DNA from: Protula sp. h YS-2021
Taxonomy: Eukaryota; Annelida; Polychaeta; Sabellida; Serpulidae
Assembly (NCBI GenBank): GCA_949752745.1
Contig: OX457027.1
Coordinates: 86,311,094-86,375,093 of the forward strand
Length of the DNA: 64,000 nucleotides
Direction: 5' to 3'
Part shown: positions 34,501 through 46,500 of the stretch, piece by piece
How positions within the stretch are numbered: the stretch's first letter is position 1
Layout: every line of letters starts with the position of its first letter
Notes under the pieces: generated by a model
Seen by the model: only the letters and a program-made list of their open reading frames with translations
Database searches by the model: none
What the model was told of the DNA's origin: nothing
Made by a program: the position numbers and the translations under genes

Positions 34501-37500
34501 TTTTCCCTGAAGTTATATTTTTATATGTAAGTACAGGGGTGCACTTAAGGAATTTTTTACCTTCGCCAATTTGGCGAACCACGTTCAGCTCACCTTCGCC
34601 AAATGGAATTCACCTTCGCCAAACCAACCCTCTTACTAGAACCGTAACGTAATTTTGTTTATTACATCCAAACTATAAGCCAAATCACACTATGAGCGTT
34701 CCCAGTAAAAATGCGCAAAACTTCTGCGTTTCGAATAAAAGTAATCCAGTAAAAATTGAAAGAAAAGACAGAGAGATTTCCCCTAAATGTCAGATTTCTC
34801 GTGCACGAAAGAGCAATCGGGTTTTTAACAACCCGAATGATGTTTTAATATTTCATTAAAAGTTTTAACAAATAGTTTCAAGTTTCAGTTACTTTTATCT
34901 TCCAGGTATGAGCTGTTTTTGCGATATTTCTTCTATATTTTTCTATCATTTCTTTAATTTTTTACCCGGTTCCCACGCAGTCGAAATTAGAAATTCTTGC
35001 GCACTTTATTCGAAACACCCAAAGTGTGATTTGGCTTACACATATTCTTAACTATATTGTCCAGTTTATGGTAATCTGTTATTACACTTGGAGATTTGCC
35101 AAAAACCCCTGGTGTATAGAACTTGTACGAAAATTTTTGCCGCAGTTGTGGCATGTTTTTTTTTTTTTCGTTTTTTTTTTGGGTCTGTCCGTGGAACTAG
35201 TCAGAGGCCGTTAGGGCTAGAAGGATGGACATTTGGATATGATAAACTTCAGCATGTCTAGTTGATCCTCCCGTATTCTTTTTAATTCGCGACAAGACGC
35301 TGAGAGCAGCAGCATATCAACGGGAGAGGGGGGGGGGGGGTAGGCTGGGCGGTCCATTTACCCCCCTCCCTCCCCTCCCCCTACACACAAAAAATAATGA
35401 AAAAACTGTTTAACGGGTATTAGCCACGAATCTAAAAATTTTAGCCCTAACCATAGAGAACGATTGACATCCTCTTCCATGGTCAATGCAAAAAAACCGG
35501 AAATGGGCCATTATCTCCAAAGCGGTAAGAGATAGAGCGATTTTGAGCTTATTTCCGACCCTTTGGGCCTAAAAGACGATAGGTAAAAGGTACTCCGATG
35601 ACCTTGACCTCCTCGGACATGGTCAAAGTCAAAAACGGAAGTTGACCATTATTTCGAAAACGGTTCCATTATGTTCGACCCTTTGGGCCTAAAAGACGAT
35701 ATGTAAGAGGTTAAGCGATCAGAATCGTATTTTTTGTGACCTCCAAGTGTAATTTTCGCTACTCGGAAGCTAAAACGGTCTATGTAAGAATAAGTTGATA
35801 TCCGTACAATTATGGTGTGCAAAAATGGACAAGTAGAATGAGTGTTGTCACTGTCTGCGTTTGTCTGTAGGAATGCTGTGCATTCATTTCATGTTCACCT
35901 AAATCAAAAACAAAACATATTGTGATTTTATCATAAAAATTTTTACCTAAAATTCACCTTCGCCAAATTGGCGAAGATGGATCTGTTCACCTTCGCCAAA
36001 TGGTTTTCACCTTCGCCATGGCGAAATGCGAAGGTCTTATGTGCACCCCTGTAAGTAAAGTTCCAGGACATAAGAAAAATATACCTGGAGTTTGAAATAC
36101 AGTAAAATGCTTCAGAATATGACCGAGATAATTCGAATTATGTGACAATCTCACAAATGTCCTGCAATGTTATGATTTGTATTTATTATTTACTGGGTGA
36201 TAGAATAGTATTTTAGAGTAGTTTATGTAGACGTAATAATATGTAAATAAATAAAATATATTAAAATAACAGGGACACGATTTACGAGCCGTTAACAATG
36301 AGCAATTACAAGTCGCGGTTTTCCGCCTTGCTACACGTGGAGGAGCATCAGATGCAGGTCGATATCCGCAAGTACGACATGGAGGCGGTTACCATGGAGA
36401 GGTATCGGGCCAATAGCAGGCTGCTGACACTCCAAGTGCCTGGATTGGCTGAGAACCGACCGTCGCTTTTGAAAGGTGTTGTGTTAGAGTATGATTTATC
36501 ATTAGAACCGCTAGCTAAAGTATTACAGTAGACTGTTAAAATTGATATTTTTACAAATAAGGTTTAACTGGTAAATTCACTACTTCTGGTGATTTTTTAA
36601 ATTTCTCTTCTCCCAAACCACCGTCCTCGGCCTTGACCAAAACCTGTATCCACCATTTCAGTACACTTTGCTCAATACAGTATTGCACTTCCCGTTTGAT
36701 TTCCCCCTTCACCGGCAGACCCCGATCCCTCCTCCCAGCTACCGTCTACCTCATCTGTTATGTTCTCGTTCTTAACTTTAGCCATCCATTCCTCTGTTGC
36801 CTATACCTCGGAATCACCCATCCAGCTACATATATCTCGTCGGTTTCTCCATTCCTCGTCCGTCTCGGCGTCCGTCATCACTCGCATTCAGAGGTCACCA
36901 GGGGTCACTTAGAGTGGCGACCGCACGTACGGACGGTGAGGTGGATGAGGTGTGGGGGAGGGGGGGGGGCGGGTAGATGGGGAAAAAGGAGTGGCTTGAG
37001 GCCTCGCGTATTGTTAAAGCCATTGTGAATGGTGACGTCACAACGTTATGAACAGGTCTGACGATTTTGTATGCGCACTTTACGGATGCCCCCCCCCCCC
37101 CCCCCCCCACCCTTAGCCATCTCCCAACCTTACAAATGCTATTAGCTTGGCATTGCAGTTAATGCTTCCAACGCACCGAGTCGCGGAACCTCTTTGTAAA
37201 TTGCACTTGGTAATGAAGTGCACTCGGGTTTCTTCAAAGTACTTGCTTTTTTTCGAAATTAACATCACGTTATATCACACCCCCTTGTACTCCGTTTGGA
37301 TACAGTACCTTTAAATTTCATTGGCCGTCCAGAATAGAACTGTTTTGTTGTGTATTGCCTTGTTGAGTCCGTGTTATTAACCCTTTCGCCCAGCCAGAAT
37401 CACAATAATGCCAAGTCGAACCCTTATGATTTTACGAGAATACTGGTCTGTCAGATCTTGCGTCATGTCTGCCAGTCAGACATTAAACGCATAAAAGGGC

Positions 37501-40500
37501 ACTCCCTGCTACATAAAGCGGCGCTGAAGCGTGAGCTGAAGCACTTCAGGCTAACTCTGTATTTTTCAAGCTCCAAAATGATGCTATCAATAGATACCCT
37601 GACTGTTTTCAGCCTACCTGTTCTTAGACTGATTAACGTTCAGGCAAACAATAGATAAGCTGGTTATAGTCATAGCCTAGCTGTAACCTATTCATGTTGA
37701 CTAAAAATAAGTCCGTATATTCTTTATTGCATGACATAACTTGCGATTTGATTACAAATAACTGCAGCATCCTTCGACATTTGCGTTCCGGTCAACATTG
37801 AAAAATCATTGACTTGGGAATCAACCAATCAGATTACAACATTTTCCCCAGGTCATTGTTACTGTTGTTATGTAGGAGACAAGCTGTTCGTGTCGCTGTA
37901 TGTAGACAAAGACAAAGCAGAAGGAGGGAAGGCACAACCCGAGTACGTCGGCTACGTGCACGAAGTCCACGAGTGCCAAGTCGTCTTAGGATTCGGCGAA
38001 AAGTTAGTCCATTTCACACTGTAAAATACAGTGAGATCTCTGTAGGGTGAAGTTAATGTGAACAACTGTTCGCGGAGGTTAATGTGAGCAGGTGTTCACG
38101 GAGGTTAATGTGAGCAGCTGTTCACGGAGGTTAATGTGAGCAAGTGTTCACGCAGGTTAATGTGAGCGAGTGTTCACGGAGGTTAATGTGAGCGAGTGTT
38201 CACGGAGGTTAATGTGAGCGAGTGTTCACGGAGGTTAATGTGAGTGAGTGTTCACGGAGGTTATTGTGAGCAAGTGATCACGGAGGTTAATATTTGAATT
38301 TTAATGTGCGAATGTAGAAGGAATCTGATCGGTGGCTTATCCTCGACCGGTTATGGAGGTGAATTGTATGATCGACTGTTTTGACGTGCTGTTTTACATG
38401 TGTAAATCATGCCTGCCTTTCGGCATGCCATTATGCCTTCGAGACTCCTAAATACTCGGGTAAAAAGATGGCATGTCACTTACACATGCGGGCTGACCTA
38501 CCAAATGACCTTGACAGGTTGTTGGAGCTCTTATTGCCGAACATGAAGTTCAACGTGAGGTTTACGTTCTCGCGTCACCCGCTGCGCATGCAGCACCGGG
38601 CCGTGGAGCTGGCGGAGGAGCACTCTCTCGACGCCATCCTCTTCCCTGTCGCCGCCACTTGCTGTACTAAGGGGACCATTGCTGAATTCTCTACAGCACG
38701 GCTGTTGTGAGTGCGCAAACCATTTTTGTCCCTTCAGTACACGAGTTTTTTTGTCAAAAGTAATAATACTAATAATAATAATAATTAAAAAAGTAAATAA
38801 AAAACGAAGGGGTTGGGGGGGGGGGGGGAGGGGTCGGTTAAAGAACCTGCTGCGAAAAGAAACAGGTGGTACATCTTCTGTATAACTTTGATGCCCAATT
38901 AAAAGGTTGCAAACATTTGTCTGTAACATGTTATTTTAAAAGTTTATAATACTGAATAAAATAATGTGCAACAAAAAAAAAAAAAAAAAAAAAAACTTGT
39001 TTTAAATACTTATTCGATACGGTGAGGCAAACTGTGGGGACAGGAACAGTTTAGGACTAGAAATGCCTTTTGGCTGCTAATATCTGGAGTAACACAGTTT
39101 GTTCGACTAGAAATGCTTGTTCGCTGCTTATATCTGGAGTAACACAGTTTGTTCGACTAGAAATGCTTTTTCGCTGGCAATTTCTTGAGTAGCATGCAGT
39201 TTGTACGTCCAGAAATGCTTAGTCGTAATATATGGAATAGCATACAGTTTGTACAACTGGAAATGCTGGTTCACTGGCAATTACTTAACTAGTATGCAGT
39301 TTGTTACAAGAAATGCTTGTTCACTGGTAATATGTGGAATAACATAGTTTCGATTTTTGGTGAAGCATATTTTCTACAACTAGTAATGTGTTAAAGGAGG
39401 CTTTGCGGAAACAGTCAGTTTGCATCACTAGAAAATGCTTGTTCACATAAGTAAGCCTTTTTTATCCCCTGTGTAACGGGAAGATATAGTTATGAGTTTT
39501 GCGGTATGTCCGTGTTCAGGCTAAATCTCCGAAACATTTACTTGAATAGCTTTGAAATATCACATACGGATAGAGCACATACTGGAGCTGTGCAACGTCA
39601 CATTTATATTCCGATTCATGAAAAATTTTCAAAATAACAGTATTTTGGAATTTTTGTAAACATTATCATTTATATAATTTTTTACCCGTATAATGGAACA
39701 TCGTGTCCGGGCCATGTCTCTGAACCAATAGTTCGGATTGTTGTAATTTCACATGCAAATAGAACACACTGATGGTGTGCTGTATTTTTGTTAGGAATCT
39801 TGAAAAAGTTTTAAAATGACAGTATTTTGAAATTTGGTAAAAGTTAGCGTTTATTTAATATTGTCGCCATAATATCCCCGAAACTATAGGTCGGATTGTT
39901 TTTTTTATTTATTTTACACACGGATAAAACACATATGGATAAACCATATAATGCAGATGTACTACGTCGCATTGAAAATTGTAAAAAAATGACAGTGGTT
40001 TCTATGACTAGAAATGCCTATTCGCTATACGCACACAGTTTGTACGACAAGAAGCTGGAGGACAACGCGCAGCAGTTCCGGGCAGTGCGACACATACTGG
40101 CGGGTACGTCCCGCCCGGCTCCATACGTCGTGTTTGGCCCGCCGGGGACCGGAAAAACAGTCACGCTTGTGGAGGCCATGAAACAGGTGTGTTTTTGCTG
40201 GTCTTGTTTCTGCTTATTATTATTATTATGAATGAATGAATGAATTTTTTTTATCTGTTTGTTTCTGTGTTTGTCCGAAGCTGTATATAGTGTTGCTTCC
40301 ACACTAATGTACATAGTGTTGCTTCAGTTTTAGTTTGCATTTTGCAACTCTGAATACTTTCTAAGACTGCCGACAAGTTGTTTTGCTTTTTGTGTGAACA
40401 CGAAAAACATTGGTGGATATAATAATAGTAATTAATAAAAATAAGAATAACAGTAATCATAATCATAATAATAGCGAGAGCCCATGTCAGAGAGCGAAAT

Positions 40501-43500
40501 ATTAAACACTTGGCCAAAAAAATAATATTTTAAACATCACTTTCTCCCCTCGAGTAGAATTTTGAAAAAACTTCTCACTTTTTGTCTGGCTTGTTTTTCT
40601 TTACAAACAAGACAATGTGTTTTTTAGATTCCGAAACCTTTGCCAGTCGTAACCTTTCTAGAAAAAAACATAACTTTGCTGTTCAGTCTAAGAAACGGCA
40701 TTTTTATATGGTATTAGGCTCAGGGATATTTCTAGGGTTTTGCGACTGGGAGCCGATACCTCCCTCCCCACCCAACCAAAAAAAAAAAAAAAAAAAAAAA
40801 AAAAAACGTGGCCATATTTAAACCCTTGGTATAAATTGAACTTATGAAAAGAGACAAATTAGGTCGATTTTGCAACATATTTTCTTCACAAACGACAAAC
40901 ACAGTTGATTGCATACAAATAAAGCAAACATCATTCTTAATGCACAGTGTGGCTGTTAGCAGATGCGGGAGGCTTGTGTGCAAATACTACTGCAGCCCTT
41001 ACATACGTTGTATTTCTTGAAAAAAAATCACTTTTTTTGCTTCACGTTTTGCTCATGAAAATGAAAAACAAAGGCGAAAACAAAAAAGCGATGCGCACAA
41101 CTTCAGATCATGTGCTACACATATGTCAGATCTGGGAGTCCCAGGGCAAGTGTGGTCAAGGGAGTAGTAAAGATAAAATGACGGACCAGTGAAGTGAAAA
41201 AAGGGCCCGAAACATTGATCTCATACAGCTTCAGTCTAGTCTATACAAGTCTTGGACTTGCCGAGTGTTAATAATAATAACAAGAATAAGAATGATAGAA
41301 TCCGCGACATCTCGCATCTGGACATCTCGCATCCAAATGAAAAAGTGGACATCTCGCATCCGTGATTTTTTGCTTGATTTATCATTGTGTTTTGGCGGTG
41401 GAGGAGGGGGAATGGGGGTAGGTGGTAATCATTTTATTTAGTGTATTTTGACACTGTACTTTACTACGATTTGTCATGGTCTTTTTTGGATGGTGGAATA
41501 AATTTTATGTAGTGTGTTTTGAAACTGTATGCTACTACGTGGCATGAATAGATCACCGGGATTAGTGGATGTGGATTCATTCTTAATACTGGTCCGTCGC
41601 ACGTTCATTAAATCCTTCATGCTTTTAAGTGCCTCTTTCGAGGGGTTAACATGTGTGGATTCGCGCTGTACCGAACGTTGAACTACTCACTATGGCATTC
41701 ACTGAGTACAAATGTAAGTCTAACTCTTGAATTACTCCGCAAACTGAACTGAGTTTTTTCAGTTGATTTACTCAAATAACTTACGTTTTGGAAACCCCTG
41801 TTAATATCGTCAAGCACAAAATCTCGCTTATAATTTATTTTTACTCAAATAACTTACATTTTGGAAACTCCTGTAATTTATTTTCTGTATGTAGTTTCCC
41901 AAACACAGTGTTCAAGTTCCCCTTAAAAGCAGACCAAAATCACGGATGCGAGATGTCCACTTTTTCATTTGGATGCGATATGTCCAGATGCGAGATGTCC
42001 AGATGCGAGTTGTCTAATGCGAGATGTCTAGATACCGAATGATAACAATAATAACAATAATAAAGTGATAACAATAATAACAATAATAAAATATTGATAG
42101 TTTCATCTGTAATTTTGAACAGATTTGCAAGAATATAAAATCCGCCCATGTGTTGGCGTGTGCCCCGTCCAACTCAGCAGCCGATCTCATCACCGAGAGA
42201 CTCATCAAACACATCCCAAAAAGCCAAGTGTTCCGAATGCACGCGGTATCACGCAACTATAAGTCGATTCCAGCTGAAATAAGGGTACGGAATTCCATGT
42301 TGTGATGAGAGTTCCAGATTTGTATCGTTGATTGGTCAGTGTTCTGATATGGTTGTCACCACTGAGGAGGAAACGTGATTGTTCAGTAAGCGTGAAAGTA
42401 GCGATTGATGTAAAACCAACCAAGGATACTGAATATTCTGTAAAAAAAGTTAAGTTTTGTTTTGTTTTTTGTTTTTTGTTTCTTGGTTTTGTTTTTTTTT
42501 TTGCTCATAAGACCTGCGAATTTCAATCTGATGTAAAAAAAATGAGATATATTATTGGAAAAAGGCAGAAAAAAGAATGATATTGAAATAATGAACACAA
42601 TGTTCAGGAATGTGGAAACATAGATTCAGAGGGAAACGTCCATTACCCGAAGAAAGCCGACCTTGCCAAGTACCGAGTCGTCGTGTGCACGCTCACAACC
42701 GCGGGCAGGTAAAAAATCGTATCTTCTCTCGTGCTGGAAGACTTTTTCAGATTTTGTTCCCTCTGTCTGTTTTCTGGAACTAATCAAGGGTAGCGTATGT
42801 GTTAGGTTTTTATGCACAAGGCAATTATGTCCTAACATCCAAATCCGATTAATACAAGGGATGCACGTTAACTTCATGTGTTGTGCATTCAGTTGACCGC
42901 TTTATTTGTGCCAAGTTTCTGGTCACCTGTCTTTATAACGATCACACATCTTCAAGAACGGGTTTGGCGATCCAAGACGATTTTTGGAAAATTTTCCGAA
43001 ATCCTTTGTAAAGGGCAGCGCTATGTAACATACATTTAGTGTGTGTGATTGGTGTGGATAATAGAAAAATCTAGGAATGCAGTTCGTGCTTGTTTCAGGA
43101 TCGCGTCCGCCAACTTTCCACCGGGCCACTTCAGTCACGTGTTCATTGACGAATCAGGGCACGCCGTGGAGCCGGAAGCCGTTATCGCCTTAGCGGGTAC
43201 TGCACGAGCTCTTTCATCATGCAAACCTATAATATGCCTTAACGTTTAAAGGCTGGTGGGATTTTTTGAAGACGAGCACAACAGAGCCATGCAAACGTTT
43301 CTTATGACTAAATAAACCGCATAAATTGCTTGAAGTTACTCCAGCACATGATTTATATAGAAATTTTTCACAACTACACATTTGTGTTGTTTATATCCGG
43401 GTATCCTATGTTTATATCCGGGGTGTCCTATGTTTATATCCCGGGTGTTCTATGTTTATACCCGGGGTGTCCTATGTTTATATCCAGGGTGTCCTATGTT

Positions 43501-46500
43501 TATATCCAGGGTGTCCTATGTTTATATCCCGGGTGTTCTATGTTTATACCCGGGGTGTCCTATGTTTATATCCAGGGTGTCCTATGTTTATGTCCAGGGT
43601 GTCCTATGTTTATATCCAGGGTGTCCTATGTTTATATCCAGGGTGTCCTATGTTTATGTCCAGGGTGTCCTATGTTTATATCCAGGGTGTCCTATGTTTA
43701 TATCCAGGGTGTCCTATGTTTATGTCCAGGGTGTCCTATGTTTATATCCGGGTTGTCCTATGTTTAGGTATCATTGAGAGCGATATCATGGACAAGACCG
43801 GAGGTCAGGTGGTGCTGGCCGGTGACCCGAAACAGCTCGGCCCCATCCTCAGGTCACCTGTAGCCAAGCAATTTGGTTTGGGTAGGCAGCTTCTAACAAT
43901 TATCATCAGAGATCACAAGTTTCGGAATGTCGTCTGACATTGGCATAGCTAGCAGTTTTGCTGGCATGAGACAGTATTCATAAATAAAAGGTTATCTTTG
44001 GCCCTAAGCATTTTTTTAGGCCCCAACCCCTGAAAGGGGAAAGACCATTTGTTTTGTAGAGGTTGTCCGCGCCTGTTCTCCGCAACGATATGGTGTATGA
44101 TTTTTTTACCCTGCACAGTGAAAATATATATATTACAGATGTGCCTTTTCATATTATTGTTGAAATCGCCAAAAAATGACCAAATTAGGACTTGTTAAAT
44201 TTATGCGTTAACTTAGTTTAGAGATAGAGTTTTGTCCGCGACTTGTCCGCGACAGTTCTCGAAAGCTATTAGGCACCAGCTGTTGTTACCTTGCATAGTG
44301 GAAATATATATATTGCAGATGTGCCTTTTCGTATTATTGTTGAAATCGGCCAAAAATTGACCAAATTAGGACTTGTTAAAACTTGACAAAATTTATACGT
44401 TCACTTAGTATATCGATGGAGTTTTGTCCGCGACAGTTCCCGAAAGCTATTGGGCACATGTTTGTGTTACCTTGCATAGTGGAAATATATATATTGCAGA
44501 TGTGCCTTTTCGTATTATTGTTGAAATCGGCCAAAAATTGATCAAATTAGGACTTATTAAAACTGGACAAAATTTATGCGTTCACTTGTGTGGAGATTGA
44601 GTTTTGTCCGCGGCAGTTCTCGAAAGCTATTAGGCAAATGCTTTTGTTACCTTGCATAGTGGAAATATATGTATTTCAGATGTGCCTTTTTGTATTATTG
44701 TTGAAATCGGCCAAAAATTGATCAAATTAGGACTTGTTAAACTGGACAAAATTTATGCGTTCACTTGTGTAGAGACTGAGTTTTGTCCGCGACAGTTCTC
44801 CAAAGCTATAAAGGCACATGCTTTTGTTGCTTTGCATAGTGGAAATATATATATATTGCAGATGTGCTTTTTCGTATTATTGCTGAAATCGGCCAAAAAT
44901 GGAACAAAATATGAGTTGTTAGAAATTGATAAAATATATGCATTCACTTAGCATACAAATTGAGTTTTGTCCGAGTCAGTTCTCTAAATCTACAAAGACA
45001 TTCTTCTGAAGCCCCAAATAGTTGAAATCTTTCTATGGCGCATAGTTTTAACTTTGTTAGAGACATGTAGATGCGGTATAGTGAAGATTTCGAGTGGTAA
45101 ATATCTTGTAAATATATCTGTTTGCTGTGTAATGGAACGCTCATTTGTTAGCGATGGCTAAATGGCAACAGTAAAATCAGATTTAGAAAGTGGAATTATG
45201 TGTTTTAATTGTTGTTTCAAAAATTGAGGTGTTTTGTCGCACTTTACATTTTGAGGCGTTTTGTCGCGAGGCCTTATGTCGCGAGGCGTTTTATCGCGAG
45301 GCGTTATGTCGCGAGGCGTTTTGTCGCGAGGCCTTTTGTCGGGATACCATCAAATTGATATACTCCAGAGAACCCGAAGCAGATCGAATTCATGTTAAAT
45401 GCATTGTAAAATTGCAATTACTTTTCAGCAAATTCCACTCCAATAGAATCATAGTAAGTACGACTGCTTTCTTATAAGAAGATCACAAGTTATGAAGCTT
45501 GCAATTAAAGCTCTATGATCTACGATCATGGAAAGTAACACTAGCCTTGAAGTGCAATCAATGTACTTCTAATGGCACTTCAATGAAAATGATGTCTCTT
45601 GGGCTATGACAATACTCAATATCAACAGTACTTTAGCTTCGTCAATCATTTCAGCGGATCTGTAGAATTTTCTCGGCCCAAAATCAGCGGATCTGTTAGA
45701 TCCGCTAAAATTTTCAGCGGATCTATAGATTCGCTGGTCGAACCAGCGTATCTACAGATTCGCTGAAATTTTCAGCGAATCTACAGATTCGCTGATTCTA
45801 CAGATCCGCTGTAACATATAGTGCAGATGTGCCTTTTCGTATTATTTTTGAAATCGGCCAAATATTGATCAAATTAGGACGTGTTGATGTTTTCTAGGCG
45901 ATTCTGTCTGCGAATTTGGGGGTTGAGGCCATGTGTATTTCCTAAATATTTTCTTGTTAGTTAGACATTTTTGTGAATATAATCATGCCAAACTGTGTAT
46001 ATTAAAACGTTTAGGAATTGCTTCGCGAGGGATAATTTTTAGGAATTGAGTTGAAAGAGCAAAAGACACTCCTGCAAAAGCCGCTATGTTTATATTAGAT
46101 ACATTGGAATAGGGCTGTCCTTTAGTAGCTGTGCTGAACTACTCAGCAATCAAGTACAGTGAATGAAAAAATTCGGTGGCCAACGAAAATTTTGCTAATT
46201 TCTAGTTGCTATGTGCAAAGAAGCCTTTGAAAATTTTGTGGGATCACCACGCTTTGTGCCGCAGTGTTTTTACAAGTCATCACTCAAGCAATACACTTCT
46301 CTGACAGGGTCTCAGAATTCCTGTTTCTTCCAGCCCTTTTGCCAAAATAAGGGCTATAGCTTTCAAGTCGTTCAGCTCTAGTAAACGGTGGTTAAACTCA
46401 TTGTGGAGGCCCATGACAACTTGGCGCTTTGTCCCCGGGCATCACTCTTCTTTATGTAAAATCTCAAGTGTGTCAAGTAACACATGAAGCGTTTATGTTT

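Larger units (their letters stand above)
34534..36051. mobile_element. 1.5-kb inverted-terminal element with CCTTCGCCAA subterminal repeats
   Basis: Ends CAGGGGTGCACTTAAG and CTTATGTGCACCCCTG are inverted, and TAAGTA is duplicated exactly on both flanks (34528-34533 and 36052-36057). ACCTTCGCCAA repeats at both ends in opposing context. The interior holds a nested MITE (34675-35039) and a long non-coding region shared with 51180-52330, including two copies of GACCCTTTGGGCCTAAAAG. No transposase. MOV10-like intron 6. Confidence 0.82.

Noticed and set aside
43326..43937. Three overlapping plus-strand open frames of 131-203 residues
   Set aside because: Produced by the 22-base minisatellite, which has no stop in any plus frame. 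Only the last part (43768-43881) is real coding sequence.
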